Positions 12,201-24,916 of a stretch of DNA of 64,000 nt are shown here, piece by piece. Both the position numbers and the translations under genes were made by a program. Numbering within the stretch: the first letter of the stretch is position 1; every line of letters starts with the position of its first letter. The stretch is taken from assembly GCA_011800805.1 (NCBI GenBank), contig MPNW01000032.1, positions 202,607 through 266,606 on the forward strand. Reading direction: 5' to 3'. The notes beneath the pieces were generated by a model. The model was not told the origin of the DNA and made no database searches. It saw nothing but the letters and a program-made list of their open reading frames with translations. This DNA comes from Hirudo medicinalis. Lineage: Eukaryota; Annelida; Clitellata; Hirudinida; Hirudinidae.

Positions 12201-15200
12201 TGGAAGGCTTAAGAAAGTTCTGAACCTTAGAGTAACTAAAATTATCTGAAATAGATAAGCCATTATTTGAAAATTATCATCTCGGCATTAACAAAAATAG
12301 CAACGACCAGGTCTGTGATAATGTCTAGGAGACTGATCTCGAAGGTTTATAGAAGGTCCTCTTTTAAAGGTGTCCTTCTTATCCAGGTAAGATGACTTGT
12401 AAAACTTGCCATAATTGGCATCAAAGCGGAAACTGGCAGAATCCTTAATGAAACAGTCGATGATAAAAATGTAATAGAAACTGCCATTATCTACCTAAAT
12501 CATCCACAAAATCGACCCTGAACTACAAGAACATGTGTCAATGATTCATCAAAATATCCAACTATGAATAATGAGGATAATTGTATAGAAAAACTAAAAA
12601 GAGAACTACACATGATGTGAAATCATATCAAACATAGAAGAAGTGTAGAATCATTTGCATTGCAATATGATTTTATAAAATAAATGTTTCAGCAAAGAAT
12701 CCCTTATACTTTCCCACGTTTTAAGAATTTAGATGTTTAGGTAAATGCAGCAGTTGCATTGAATTGGCTGGCATGCCTAATTGCTAAATTCCATTACATG
12801 TTCATAAAAGATGCAACATGGTCGTGGTTGTGGCTTCGGTCCCTGAAGTTCTGGGAGGATTTTAAATTCCACTTCACTAATTGGATCCCAACATTAGCTA
12901 ATTGGAACCAGGCTTCCTTATTGCTGTCTGGCCAAGGTGTTGTTATTGTATTTTGATACCCTGATTTTGAGTATTGTCAATATGAACTTTGACAAGATGT
13001 ACATTTATTATAACACTCAAATAATACCAAACTTGCACATAATCAATCTCCCACATGCTTCTTCTTCAAAAGTTTCACATGATCGAGGAAAAATTACGAT
13101 ACTGCACTTGTATTGAGTTCTTCATAGCCAGAGCAGTCAAGTTAGCAACTGTCCTGGTAACATCTTAAATATGTCTTGTGCATGGAGCATTGAAAACGTA
13201 CTACAAAAACGCGCACTATAATCATTAGTTCGTTATGCTTTCTTAATTGACCGCAGTCGAAGGATTTTAATTGATTGCACTCTATAATGCAAATGCACAA
13301 ACTTATTCTAATAAGTTCACAAAAGTAAGCAGTAAGAGCCACTAGTAGTGTTAGGAATCATCAGTTGACCATGAATCAATTGTTTGACAAGATCAATAAA
13401 TTCTAAGAATTATCAATAAAGTGCCCTCTATCAGTCAATTCAATTGCCCCAGAAAAGTTTGGCTGAATTCTTAACTGGCAACACCACATTTTATTTTGAA
13501 GTCAGGGATATTGGTACTCATCGTTGGGAATTGTGGACTTTGAATTTTTCATTTTTTTTTACATTTCATTTTTAAAAGATCACTCTCTATGACTAGAAGT
13601 ATTTGCTTTCAATTCAACAATTACAAGTAAATTATTGGGTGCATTAAGATAAGATCATTCACACCTAAAGTACAATCATTTGTTAAAAAAATTAATGAAG
13701 ACACACTTTACAATTGCTCTTTCAAGATAAATCATGAAAGTTGCGAAAGAAAACAAAAACCTTGGACTTTCTTGAAGATTGTGACAAATCTCCAGGACTT
13801 GCCGTTCTGTATTTCAGCTGTTAACATCAACAAAGTATCAACATTCATCCCAGTCTGCATAATTAAACTGCACATTGATTGAAACAGCAGAAAGATAGTC
13901 GTAAATTTATTTAGAAGTTCCTCAAAAACCTACATTGTTCTGGATCGGTAAAAATGCTTGTCTCTTTTCTGGATCTACAAATATTATCAAAGCATAATGA
14001 TTATGAAAACTCTATAAAAAGATTTACATTAAGTACCATTGCCAAAGTTCATTGAGTTATAATTAATGATAGTTGGCCAAGTGAAGAGCTGAAAGCCAAC
14101 TTATAGACAGCAACTTTTGGAACCTAACTCCATCCCTAACCCTAACCCTACCTTGTAAACCTGGAAATCTATATAAAACTGACAAAAGTGGTTGCCTGTG
14201 AGTTGGCTTTTGCCCCACTTCTCCAACCACCATAATTGGTTAAGAGAACATATAATAATTAAAGAGTATTCGAAAGCAGAAAAGAACTTAAACTATGTGG
14301 AATAGCATATCATATTATTAATATATATATTATATTAATATTTTTTAATATTTATATATTAATATTATTAATTTTATGATAATGATATTACTAATATAAT
14401 CACATTAATAATAATAATCACATAAAGTGATATATTAACAATATTAATGATATTAATAATATCATACATATAAATAAAACTTCAATAACATAAAGTGATA
14501 TAATATATCAATTATGTGGAGGTGGTTTTTCTTAGGATACCAAGTTTTCTTGTAATTCAGTGGTATTTTTAAAATGTCTTTCTTTAAATTGTACATGTTG
14601 TATTCAAGAAAATGCTTTTGAAGATAACAAATTTCTTACATTACAAACGTAATGTTTGCCTAAATTGGATTACAAAGGATTTAATGAAATTAATGATGAT
14701 GACACTTTGGTCAGGGGTGCTTTTGACTACAAGCATTTTTTTCCAATGTTTTCAAAAAGATTACAAAAGCAGTAAACCACCCACACAGAACTACAAAATC
14801 AAAACAAGTTCGAGAATGCCAATTAACATGAAGGAGCATTTAATTTTGATGGTTAAATAGACCAAGTAATCTAGCATAAACAAATCCTCAAACTAGGCAA
14901 TAAATGATAATGACGAAATATCTTAATAAAGTATTGTTTATATTCCAACATTGGTCATCTATAATCTTTGTGTATGAAAACACTAGCAATAAAAACCAAG
15001 CATTACTCAACACACGTGCATATCAGAAGACAATCATCTACTCCTCATCTCTTAAATAATAAACATCACAGACAAATTTAGGTGCTTCCAGTCTGTTTCA
15101 AATGTCAATAACAGACTTGAGCAAATATAAGAGGAGCTCTGTGGAAATATGGAATAGGGTGTGCCTTTTAAGTTTGTTCCACGTTAATAGCCTCATTAGC

Positions 15201-17847
15201 TATACAGCACTCCTTACTTATTGAATCCATGAAATATATGCTTAGTGCATCTTACATCAGTCCTCATGTTGCCATGTGATGTTTACACAACATCTGCTAA
15301 TGCACTCCATGTTTACAATCCTTGATCAAATGTTCATCAATTACATATGAAAAGGGATAACATCTCACTAACAGCATGCTTCCTCAACCAAAACTTCATA
15401 CTGCTAATTTAATGCAAGAATCTAAGGAATTTAAAAATAAAAATATCCAAAACATTTAAGAAAAAGATAGATAGGGCTCACAATCTAGTAAAATATTCAT
15501 GGCTATCATCAAAGCATTGAGAATGTTTGACTAGTTTGAAATGTACCTTGAGTGTCTGAATCATCGAACACATCAGAAAGATGATCATTTCTGGATGCCG
15601 CAGGTTCTCCTGTCGTCAAAACATGAAACATGTTTAACTTCAAAAACCAGCAAAAATTCACAAGTGCTTATTGATAATCCCATAAAATAATCGAAATAGG
15701 TAAAATATTGCAAATAACTGACATCACCAGAATAATATAATGTAACAAAACTATGTTTAATGATCACATTCCAAACTGTGAAAAGCCTAATACTAAACAC
15801 TAAAACAAAATAACTGAAATGATTGGAGTTTTGCAGCTAAAGACCAGGCAAAGTGCATCTTATTCTTCACAATATGCAGGAATTAATGACAATTTCCCAT
15901 TGGAAATTACTATGCCCTGCACATGTGAGCACAAGAAATATAAAAGAATGAAGCACCATTGTCATCATCATTATCATGAAGATGGACCAATAAGGACACA
16001 CAAAGGCTTGCATTGCTTGCAGATCGCTTGGCTGAGGCTGCAGCAAAGCAGTTCAGTAGATTTGCATGTCTAGGCAAAGTCCAATGCAGCATTTTCTTGA
16101 GAACATGAAAAACTTTAGCAAACCATGACATTTATTTGAGACACTATTCCATTTACAACACTGTCAAAATAAGTTCTAAGATACTAAATCTCAAATAGAG
16201 CAGAATACTATCTTAACTTACCCTCATAAGAACCATCTGATTTATATCCTGATGTGTTAAGGGTTGAGGCACGTGTTGAGATTATTGTGTTTTTACAACA
16301 TTCTTTTACTTTAGAAAAAAATCAAACTTAAATGCCAAGGCATAACTCAAAATTTTAAAACTTAATCCTTAAAACAGTCACAAATAAAATAATTTATGTC
16401 AATCTGACCACATGCTCAACCACAAATTGATTATAAAGTTAAAGTTAAAAATAACAAACTTAATTAGAAATTAAAACAAATAAAGGTGGCAGATTCATAA
16501 AATGTTGCTGTGCGATATAAAATGTTTCAAATGGAATCAACAAAACATCAAGAAATTAAAGATGCTGAAGTAAATAGAATTCACATTTGATCACTTTTTA
16601 AGTTGACTACAATTTACTAATCAATACATTTTCAAAAAAATTGCTAGGCATTTTCAACATTACAAAGCAAGTCATACTTTGGTCCAAATCCTACAAAGTT
16701 TCATAAGAATTTGAACCAAGGTCCTAGCTATGAATTTTTTCTAAGTTTAAAATTCTTTAAATGTTAGGAAACATTTGCAAATCGTAAAGCGTACCAAATG
16801 TACTGCAGAACAATGGATTATAACCAGGAACTTAACAGCGTTTTTAAAGCCTTGGAAACATTTATGCTCCAAATAAGCTTTGAGGAACATTACTAACAAA
16901 TCTTTGGAAGACACATTATAAGCAGAAATATTGAGAAACTGGCACTAACCATCACTTAAGTAGTCCATATCAGATCCGCTAGTAATGCCACCATCAATAG
17001 GCTTTTCCTGGTGAGCAGGAGTGGTAGGAGCTGATGCACTAAGTTTAGAAAAAGGAGCTAAAGTCGGTGCATCATCTTGATGGACATTTTCTGAAGTTCT
17101 TCCCACTAAAACTTGTTTCTGAGGCACATCAGCATCAATTACACAATTAGTGCATAGATAATCACCTCCAGAATATGTTACTTTGTCACCTGCTTCAAAC
17201 TTTCTCCTAAACATTTAGTTAATTGTCAATTGTCAAAATAATAACATCTGAAAATGTAAGACATTCAAATGATTTTACATGCATTTAGAGCAAAGAAAGC
17301 ATCCATCATGATATGCATTATCATATGCCTTGACAATTTCTCCATGAATGAACTTTTCACACACTTTACATGTCATACAAAATAACTTTTGGTAGTCTTC
17401 AACACAATATTGAAAGTTATCCTTTGTATAAAATGATCCAGCAGCCAATAATTTTTGACATTCTGAATAAAAAATTAAAAACTTAATTTAAATCTTATAT
17501 GATGTTATGAACAAACATCAAGGTTTATAGAAAAAAAAAACTAAAATATAATGAATCAGTTAAAATTGTTTTCCAAAAAGTAAAACATAAAGTTTAAGTT
17601 TTTTTTTACCTTTGCATTTAAAACATTTTATGTGGAAATATTTTTCTTGTAGTTTAATAGTTTGACCCTTACAAGTTTTATTGCAAGCACTGCATGGAAT
17701 CTTTCCTGTAACATTAAAAACATGTACCAGTAAAAGTTTGCTCTTGCTTGGTTAAATGTATGCGCTTAAAACTAAATTTGTTACATTTACATAGCTACAT
17801 TATCACTTTTCAAAGGCTTATATTTAAACAAAAATGAACCTACCCAT
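9209..17847 (-). CDS. ABLIM: ABLIM-type actin-binding LIM / villin-headpiece protein
   Basis: Sixteen exons with GT-AG borders join in phase to 566 residues: 17844-17847, 17610-17705, 17279-17462, 16950-17206, 16222-16248, 15547-15609, 13934-13974, 13761-13854, 11564-11740, 11198-11488, 10704-10771, 10388-10445, 9884-9933, 9608-9712, 9398-9469, 9209-9322. LIM1 spans about residues 6-56 and LIM2 65-116. The middle carries the ABLIM/dematin-like phrase DPRSSSRTPSA then YKTRYESP. The C-terminus (506-566) is a villin headpiece: IYSYEQLK, AVDSSMIEAHLS, and the end WKRNDLKSRVGLF. Headpieces bind F-actin, and ABLIM proteins link it to LIM partners. An in-frame TAA lies just before the ATG, so the protein starts directly at LIM1 and has two LIM domains where human ABLIMs have four. 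The start exon contributes only four coding bases. Small exons (27, 41 and 50 nt) are supported by phase continuity, but splicing is inferred. Confidence 0.88.
14060..14240. repeat. Foldback (MITE-like) element with internal CCCTAA repeats, in an ABLIM intron
   Basis: The left arm (about 14060-14120, containing AGTTGGCCAAGTG and AAAGCCAAC) matches the reverse complement of the right arm (about 14183-14240, containing GTTGGCTTTTG and CCCCACTTCTCCAAC) imperfectly over about 55 bases. Between the arms, 14134-14150 reads CCCTAACCCTAACCCTA, which is nearly three telomere-type units. No coding capacity. I do not recognise the family and did not establish a target-site duplication. Confidence 0.55.
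14290..14515. repeat. AT-rich palindromic low-complexity block
   Basis: This is a dense run of ATTAATATTA and TATATATTAT motifs with local self-complementarity, inside the ABLIM intron between 13974 and 15547. The phrase ACATAAAGTGATATA occurs twice, near 14421 and 14489, suggesting local duplication. Confidence 0.6.
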
Positions 17848-18480
17848 GTTTTAATATTTTGAGAAGTCCTAAATTCAATTCAGTCCAGTATTTCGAAGCA
17901 CAGCATATCAATGAGGCACGGCGAACGAACTCCAGCTAATGTAAAGGGCGTTTTATGTTGTACGATGTTGCTTACAGTTTAAGGAGCACTCATCAATCTA
18001 GTTATATGGAAATATTTTAAAAAAATTATATTAACGTAGCATTTTAGTTTTAAAATTTAAAATTCTAAACGCACAGAAATAATCGATGGAATAACTCATT
18101 TCGTCAGTAGAAAAGGGCGGTAAAGGGGTCGTCCATAAGTCATGCACCAACTTTAACAGAGGTTAGGAATTAAATTTGGAAGGGAGATCAAAATCACTGC
18201 ATGATGAGGTGCCGTCACTTAAGGACGGACTCATGCACCACAAATTTTTCCACGGCTTTTTTTTAAAGCGTTTATTTGGATTGTTCCTAAGATAACAAAC
18301 AATGAACAGAGAATAGTAAGAAAAAACAATTCAAAAGGACAACCCTGAGGGAAACTTATCCCGCTGATTGGGCTGCTTAGGGAGTGAAATTAAGCAATAG
18401 ATCTAAAAATAAGTTTGATTTTTTTTTATACAATATTAATTCTTCAATTAATACTTTTTAATGCTGTTAGGGCCCGCATC
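17848..18480. repeat. ABLIM upstream region with a DNA-element fragment
   Basis: Near 18125 the phrase GGGGTCGTCCATAAGTCATG begins a patch in which TCATGCACCA occurs twice (near 18139 and 18230). It looks like the edge of a dispersed DNA element rather than a gene. The first about 150 bases should hold the ABLIM promoter, but no TATA box is obvious. Confidence 0.35.
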
Positions 18481-18880
18481 TTTTCACGAAGTATACAGCT
18501 AAACGTCACACGGTCTGAGAATGTCATTCGGGCGCATGGACTCCAATGACACATGTACGCTGATGATGCAGGTCTACTGTCACTGCCAGCCAAATCACAC
18601 TAAGGCTGTTCAACAGTCGTCTCCAACTGAATGCTAGCAAAACGGAGGTGCTCCTCCGGTCAACATGCATCCTCTCCTCCAGGCCGATTGTCATCTACTC
18701 CGACTTGATCCAGCCAGTACAATCCGTCCCCAACCTGGCTTGCTGGATTCAGACTGTTCTAAGGTCATTCACATCAATAACACTTATCGTTCCTGCTAGG
18801 CACTTCTCAGGGAGCTTGCACTGCCACAAACCTCTTTGTGAAAGAGCGCTATATAAATAGTTGTGACGCTATGTAAAAGA
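18481..18880 (+). mobile_element. 5'-truncated CR1/L2-like non-LTR retrotransposon fragment
   Basis: The plus strand reads the reverse-transcriptase active-site phrase YADDAGLLS near 18553. It is followed, across frame breaks, by LFNSRLQLNASKTEVLL and RPIVIYS, the order usual in CR1/L2-like palm and thumb regions (LNxxKTEVL). The segment ends with AGCGCTATATAAATAG, like the 3' end of L2/CR1 families. Stops and shifts show that it is dead. Confidence 0.6.
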
Positions 18881-20400
18881 ACTACATTTACTTAATCATA
18901 ACACTGGAGATGATATGCCTAACATAAAGAGGGAAAGGAAAGGAAGGCCCAGACCCAAATAATAACCATTTCATATTACATGGATTGTGGGCAATGCTGG
19001 ATCTTTAATCTTCCAACTTTGTACATTTTGTTTAATTGCAATCTCAACATCAAAGGTTTGCTGACTTCATCGACTAAAGAGTTTATAGAGATGCAACCTG
19101 TGACAGTAGGTAGTAATACTAACTTTTGGAGTCATTGCCTTTATTCCTAGAAATCGTCTTCAAACTACGTCATATACTCGAGAAAAGAATTTGTCATACT
19201 TTTTAAAATAGAGGGACATTCGCTATTTTGTAGTGGTTAGTTCCTCCGAATGAACCCCTCTCAGGTTCACGATTGTAATGGTTATTTCTTAAGGTTATTA
19301 TGATTGACATAATTCATGAAACATATTCATTTCGTGAATAGTATTGTAAGCTAATTACCATAGGCACTGCATTCGAGACCCAGAAAATTGAGAACGATTG
19401 CGAAGAATGAAACCTCAAGGGACTCATGCTCAAAGGACCAATGGCCAGGATAGCGGGCTACTTTAAGGAAGGTAAGGAATAAAAGAGTGTGATTCTCGCT
19501 AACCACTAAGGCTAACAGCAGTTATCCGAGGTTCTTTCGCGACGAAATATGGTGGGTCAAAAGTTAGCGACGTTAGTCGGCTCAGAAACCTTTCACTTCT
19601 CTTTCAAAGTCCAAAATATGTGTCTGTCGTACAACTACTTAACTTCGTTGTCATTTCAAATAAACTTTGGAGACTAGTTGAAATATGCATAAAATGATAC
19701 TTAGACATTCAAACAAGTTATTATCTTCATCAGTTGCTAAGCAATGAGAAATTATATATGATGTATATGAGATATAACTAATATCAGTCATTAACCTAAT
19801 ATAATCATAATGACTAGTTCCCCTGGACTATAATTAATATTAACACTAATTATTGTAATACCCAAAATGATTGTGAAGTAAAATTGCAAGCAAATTTAGA
19901 TTAAATTGCCACTTCGATAAAATTGCATCACAGAAATCTTTCATAACATTTCAAGGTTGAGACAGGAATGGACTTAAAACAATTTGTGAGCATCAAGTTC
20001 TTCTCATATAAAAAGCTTCATGGAGTGCTTTTTCCATGCAGCAGCAGAAGAAAACATCAGAGAACTTGTTAAGTATTAGAGAGCCTCAACATGTATGTTC
20101 CTTCGATCCACAGGCATGTAAAAAGCATTTCAATGAAATTAAGCCAAACACACATTCAGAACTTTCAGTGCATTAAAAGTAAAAGTTTTCTTTTCATTTT
20201 AAAACAAAGTGCTGTGCATACAATCATTCCAGTTCATAAGTGGAACATAGATGAAACATCTTCAATGTTAAAAGTTCAAGGAGCAATGAGAACAATCATA
20301 AATCAAAGAACAGTAACACAAGAAATCATAAAAAAGCAATTAATGTTGGAGACAAATATTCAGATAATTGCCAAACTGCCACAAACTACTCCAGCAAAAA
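18881..20400. other. Intergenic plus probable LAMP 3' UTR
   Basis: I see no supported gene. The 116-codon plus-strand frame at 20091-20441 lies antisense to the LAMP tail and has no recognisable protein character. Confidence 0.4.
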
Positions 20401-21496
20401 TTAAACTGATTCATAACCAGCTCTTCTCTTTCTTCTGCTAATGAGATAAGCAATAAGGACTATGAGAATAAGGGCAATGAGCACAGATCCAACAATGATT
20501 GGGATCAAGTTGTTTGAAACATTGCAGTTTTTCTCTTGAAAATTAGAAAATTGCATAAGGTTAAAAGTTATGAAATTTATAAGAAACATAAAACATGCAA
20601 TTATTAGGCTAAAGAGCAGTTATCAAATTCAAGGAACAACCTCCGTTGGAGCTGAATTCTGTCGTCGTTGCATTGTGCCTAAAGGCCTCAACATGGAAGT
20701 CACGAATTTCTGCTGTGACCGTGAAATTCCACTCACCAAGAGTTTCACCAGTTAAATCCATTCCTGTGTCACATCTATATCCTTTCCCATCATGATTTCC
20801 AAAATCTGTTAAATTTGCCACAGATGCTGGAAAACATCAAATAATTTTTAAAAAAATAATGTAATACTTCTATGAATTATTGCAGACCTTTGCCATTGCC
20901 TTTGAACTCAGGGAAATAGCTCAGATCAAAATCAAGTGAGACACTACTAACAAAGTAATTATTTTCTTTTAGCTCAGAAAAGTTAAAGGTTAATTTCCAT
21001 TTATTAAAAAATATGAGAGAAATATGTTCTTCCTGATTTCCACACTTTCCTTCAGTTTCATCTATTTTAGCCACAACTTCCTTTGTCAAATTTTTCTGGA
21101 AAAAAAATTCATGTAATCTCTGCAGTTTTTCAATTACCAATATTTGTATTACATTGTAGGTTTGCTGGGCTATTATTTTGATGGATGCCTGCAACAGTAT
21201 GCAAACTTCTGAAGAATCGTTCACTTTGTAAATATTTGACGAAGCAGGAGTGGTGGTTGGGATCATAGCAGAGGTGGTAAATGGCTTTGTACTCAATGTG
21301 CTTGTAGGCTTCGAGGAAGAGGTAGTTTTACCAGAAGAGCTGTAATGCCCGGGAGATACCTGCGTAACTTTCAATCCAGACGCTAAAAAAAAAGTAATTT
21401 AAGCCACTTCACTCATTAATGAAACTTCCTTACAAAATAATATGTACCTGCAACCACGTAAAACAACGCCAAGTAAAAAACAATCGCCGTCGACAT
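20401..21496 (-). CDS. LAMP: LAMP-family lysosome-associated membrane glycoprotein
   Basis: The start codon (21494-21496) opens a hydrophobic signal (MSTAIVFYLALFYVVA). A Ser/Thr-rich mucin-like stretch of about 45 residues follows, then one luminal LAMP domain with four cysteines (VCIL, GKCGN, YRCD, KNCN) and the phrase WNFTVTAEIRDFHVEAF. The ending is diagnostic: NNLIPIIVGSVLIALILIV, then LIAYLISRRKRR and a GYESV terminus, a GYxx-hydrophobic lysosomal sorting signal. Human LAMP1 ends GYQTI. It has five exons, with borders near 21448, 21382/21162, 21105/20886, 20822/20640 and 20541. The total is about 275 residues with a single luminal domain, where vertebrate LAMP1/2 have two. The introns join in phase. 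A 116-codon frame on the other strand overlaps the tail and is ignored. Confidence 0.9.
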
Positions 21497-22335
21497 ATTG
21501 ACCCGTGTTTTTGGCTACTCTGAAGTCAGTTTCCCTTACGAACGAAATGTCATATGACAACTTTCGGACGATAAACTTTACCTCATCCTACGGAGGCGAA
21601 TGATAAAGCGCTCAAACGTTCAGAATTTCTAAAATATGATAATTTTAATCACTAAAAATATATATTAATTACTACTAAATTGTTGATACTTCCAATGTAA
21701 AAACACTTTTGGGAAAATCTCTAGATTTAGGTGTCTGTTTTACTTTTAAAGGTCTAAGACTACATTGCTTTAAACAATTGTTGCACAATAGTTGATAATA
21801 ATTCAAAATATTCATTATTGCATTATTCAGTTCTATTTAAATTTATGAAAATTAAATAGAATTTACTATGAAAAATTTCAAAACTATTTACTATGAATTT
21901 ATCATTTTACTATGAAAAACTCCAAAATTTCAAAAAAATATTGTTGATAGAAAAATTCTTATAATGCTGTACTTACTACATTTGTTGTGTTATTTATTTT
22001 ATCTACTTTTCCTTGGTTATGACCCATTCGTCAATTTTCTCATGTTCGTCAATAGTAACATTCGCATCTTCATTTCCATATAAAGATTCTTATCTACTTG
22101 TCGCAATAATGTAATAATTTTGTAACAGGTTATCCCCTAGACGTGAATTATATTCCCTTGGGATATACCATGAATTTTGTTTGTTTTTTTGTTCGGAATT
22201 TGGTTCAGAAAAAAAAAGAATGTTCATCAACTAAGATAATGGGAAAATTTCACTCCTAATATCTCCTCTGCGGAAAAATGGCAGGCAAAATGCACATTTT
22301 GGCCTTTGGAAAGAAGTCATCGAAATTCATAACAG
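21497..22335. other. LAMP upstream intergenic
   Basis: AT-rich with no coding signal. Short repeats of AATTTCAAAA and ACTATGAAAA type occur near 21860-21935. Confidence 0.4.
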
Positions 22336-23634
22336 TGTAGGAGCACACGCACACGCACACAGCACAAAGATGCGCGAAGTCATTGGAGAACTTCGTCCCG
22401 CATGTGGCCAGCTTCGAGTGTACCAAGCTCCAGCAGCAGAACGAAGAACTTCGTCCTAGANNNNNNNNNNNNNNNNNNNNNNNNNNNNNNNNNNNNNNNN
22501 NNNNNNNNNNNNNNNNNNNNNNNNNNNNNNNNNNNNNNNNNNNNNNNNNNNNNNNNNNNNNNNNNNNNNNNNNNNNNNNNNNNNNNNNNNNNNNNNNNNN
22601 NNNNNNNNNNNNNNNNNNNNNNNNNNNNNNNNNNNNNNNNNNNNNNNNNNNNNNNNNNNNNNNNNNNNNNNNNNNNNNNNNNNNNNNNNNNNNNNNNNNN
22701 NNNNNNNNNNNNNNNNNNNNNNNNNNNNNNNNNNNNNNNNNNNNNNNNNNNNNNNNNNNNNNNNNNNNNNNNNNNNNNNNNNNNNNNNNNNNNNNNNNNN
22801 NNNNNNNNNNNNNNNNNNNNNNNNNNNNNNNNNNNNNNNNNNNNNNNNNNNNNNNNNNNNNNNNNNNNNNNNNNNNNNNNNNNNNNNNNNNNNNNNNNNN
22901 NNNNNNNNNNNNNNNNNNNNNNNNNNNNNNNNNNNNNNNNNNNNNNNNNNNNNNNNNNNNNNNNNNNNNNNNNNNNNNNNNNNNNNNNNNNNNNNNNNNN
23001 NNNNNNNNNNNNNNNNNNNNNNNNNNNNNNNNNNNNNNNNNNNNNNNNNNNNNNNNNNNNNNNNNNNNNNNNNNNNNNNNNNNNNNNNNNNNNNNNNNNN
23101 NNNNNNNNNNNNNNNNNNNNNNNNNNNNNNNNNNNNNNNNNNNNNNNNNNNNNNNNNNNNNNNNNNNNNNNNNNNNNNNNNNNNNNNNNNNNNNNNNNNN
23201 NNNNNNNNNNNNNNNNNNNNNNNNNNNNNNNNNNNNNNNNNNNNNNNNNNNNNNNNNNNNNNNNNNNNNNNNNNNNNNNNNNNNNNNNNNNNNNNNNNNN
23301 NNNNNNNNNNNNNNNNNNNNNNNNNNNNNNNNNNNNNNNNNNNNNNNNNNNNNNNNNNNNNNNNNNNNNNNNNNNNNNNNNNTCCTCCCGAGAGTCTATA
23401 TAAGGAACCAGGCGGAGCGACTCTAACATCTTCTTCCTCCGGACTCTTCACTTGACGTCTACCCTTGTTTAGGACTCTTTTCTTTGTCTCGCTTGATTCT
23501 TAATCTTGTGCTCTTATTCTTCGCTGACTATATGATTTCCTCTGAGTGTTGTTCATTCTATGAACTCTGTTGCTGTTAAATAAAAGCCTGTAAAAATAGC
23601 AGTTGCGTTTTTAATTTTTGTCAGATCCGCAACA
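22336..23634 (+). mobile_element. Probable solo LTR (Gypsy-like), interrupted by assembly gap
   Basis: The left border is TGTAGGAGCACAC and the right border GCAACA, flanked by the same four bases, ACAG, at 22332-22335 and 23635-23638. These fit TG..CA termini with a 4-bp target duplication. The right part carries a TATATAA box (23397-23403) and an AATAAA signal (23579-23584), in the order expected for an LTR promoter and polyadenylation site on the plus strand. The phrase GAACTTCGTCC occurs twice just before the gap (near 22388 and 22446). Whether the gap hides internal coding sequence, and so a second LTR, cannot be told. Confidence 0.6.
22461..23382. other. Assembly gap (922 N)
   Basis: A continuous run of N. 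Its true length is unknown. It falls inside the LTR-like unit, so a repeat probably broke the assembly. Confidence 0.99.
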
Positions 23635-23638
23635 ACAG

Positions 23639-24916
23639 CAGGGACTTCATTTGGGGTAGTGGGGGAATAGGGGGATTAGACAACGGTCCTGCATAACAGA
23701 AAAGCATAATGCCTTAACTTTAATAGTGTTGATAAATAATTAACTGTCAACTAATTTTTGAAAGTTTTGATAGAAGTTTTGCAACATGGCAAAGAAAGCC
23801 AAATTAATTCTTGCTCGGGTTCAGGGGTTTATTTACTCCCCATCAAATTTTGAGTACCAAAACCCCTTGGCTTGTAAGAAGTTAATTCAATGCTGCTTTG
23901 GAAAAGTAAAAAATGGGTCATCAGATGACGTCCGTGGTAAAGTATATAGCCAGTAGCTAATTGAGAATATGCACTGCACCACAAGCTCTTGATCACTGTT
24001 GATTTAGGCGACTAAGCTCTATTTTTGGCTTGTCAGGTTGTCAGGAGGGACAGGTTGGCTTGTTGGCTTCCACCAACCCTGACCTCACTAAGGCCTCCGC
24101 CTGAGTAAATCCAGCCCAGTTAGCATCCCCTTCCCAGTGACAAACCTCTTTGTAAATCCCTGCTCGGGTTCCGTCAGCAGACATTTCGAAAAATGGAAAA
24201 TTCTAGACTCTGAATTAAGTTCGGTAAACTTAGTAGACAACAAAATTTAATAAAGATTCAAATGCCTTCTATTGTGATATGAATTTTGGTCCTATATAAA
24301 TTGCATTATATGTTAAGTTAAAGATAAATAATTATTTAAATGACATTTTTTGGACTGTTGATAAAAAATGTTTAAATTTAAGATAATTTAATTTTGTTGT
24401 TAAAATGGCTACAAAAATATTTGGATTAGAAGGTGAATGACATTTTATTAAACTTGAATGAACTTTTAACTTATTGGGTTCGCTTTTATTTGATGTAGTT
24501 TTCCCAATCTAATTGTCCAAGTTGTTTCTAAGTCTCTGAGAATGTTATAATCTGTTTTATAACGTAAATCGTTGATTTATAAATACATAGTGGATGAGTT
24601 TCATTGTGGAATGCAAATTGTTTGATCAGGTGAGAGACAAAATCAGATTTGTTTGGAATATTGTTTCATATTGTTGGTACCGTGAGCATAGCATGTGATC
24701 ACTCTAGCGACACATTAATCTATTAAAGTGCTAGTGTTGAGGACTCCTCACGGGCTTTAATAATTAAGTGAATATTATTTTTATAATAAATAGACAGGAA
24801 ACCATGAACTATTCATCTGATTAATGTTAATATTTAATGTTAGCATATTATTGTCGTCATATTGTATGTAACTTTTTACATAATCAATATTTCTGAATTT
24901 AGCATTTATATAAAGG
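23639..24916. other. Intergenic upstream of STARD3
   Basis: No gene seen. A slightly GC-richer patch (24000-24180) contains repeated GGCTTGT and TTGGCTT phrases, possibly old repeat debris. The promoter of STARD3 should lie near the right end. TTATATAAAG occurs at about 24906, very close to the ATG. Confidence 0.35.

Noticed and set aside
14134..14150. A true chromosome end or telomere
   Set aside because: Only about three units, inside an intron with unique genes on both sides.
20091..20441. 116-codon plus-strand open frame
   Set aside because: Antisense to the LAMP tail and 3' UTR. Composition is lysine- and isoleucine-rich without domain character, and no splice context.
22380..23451. 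Several long open frames on both strands
   Set aside because: They consist almost entirely of N translated as X across the assembly gap.
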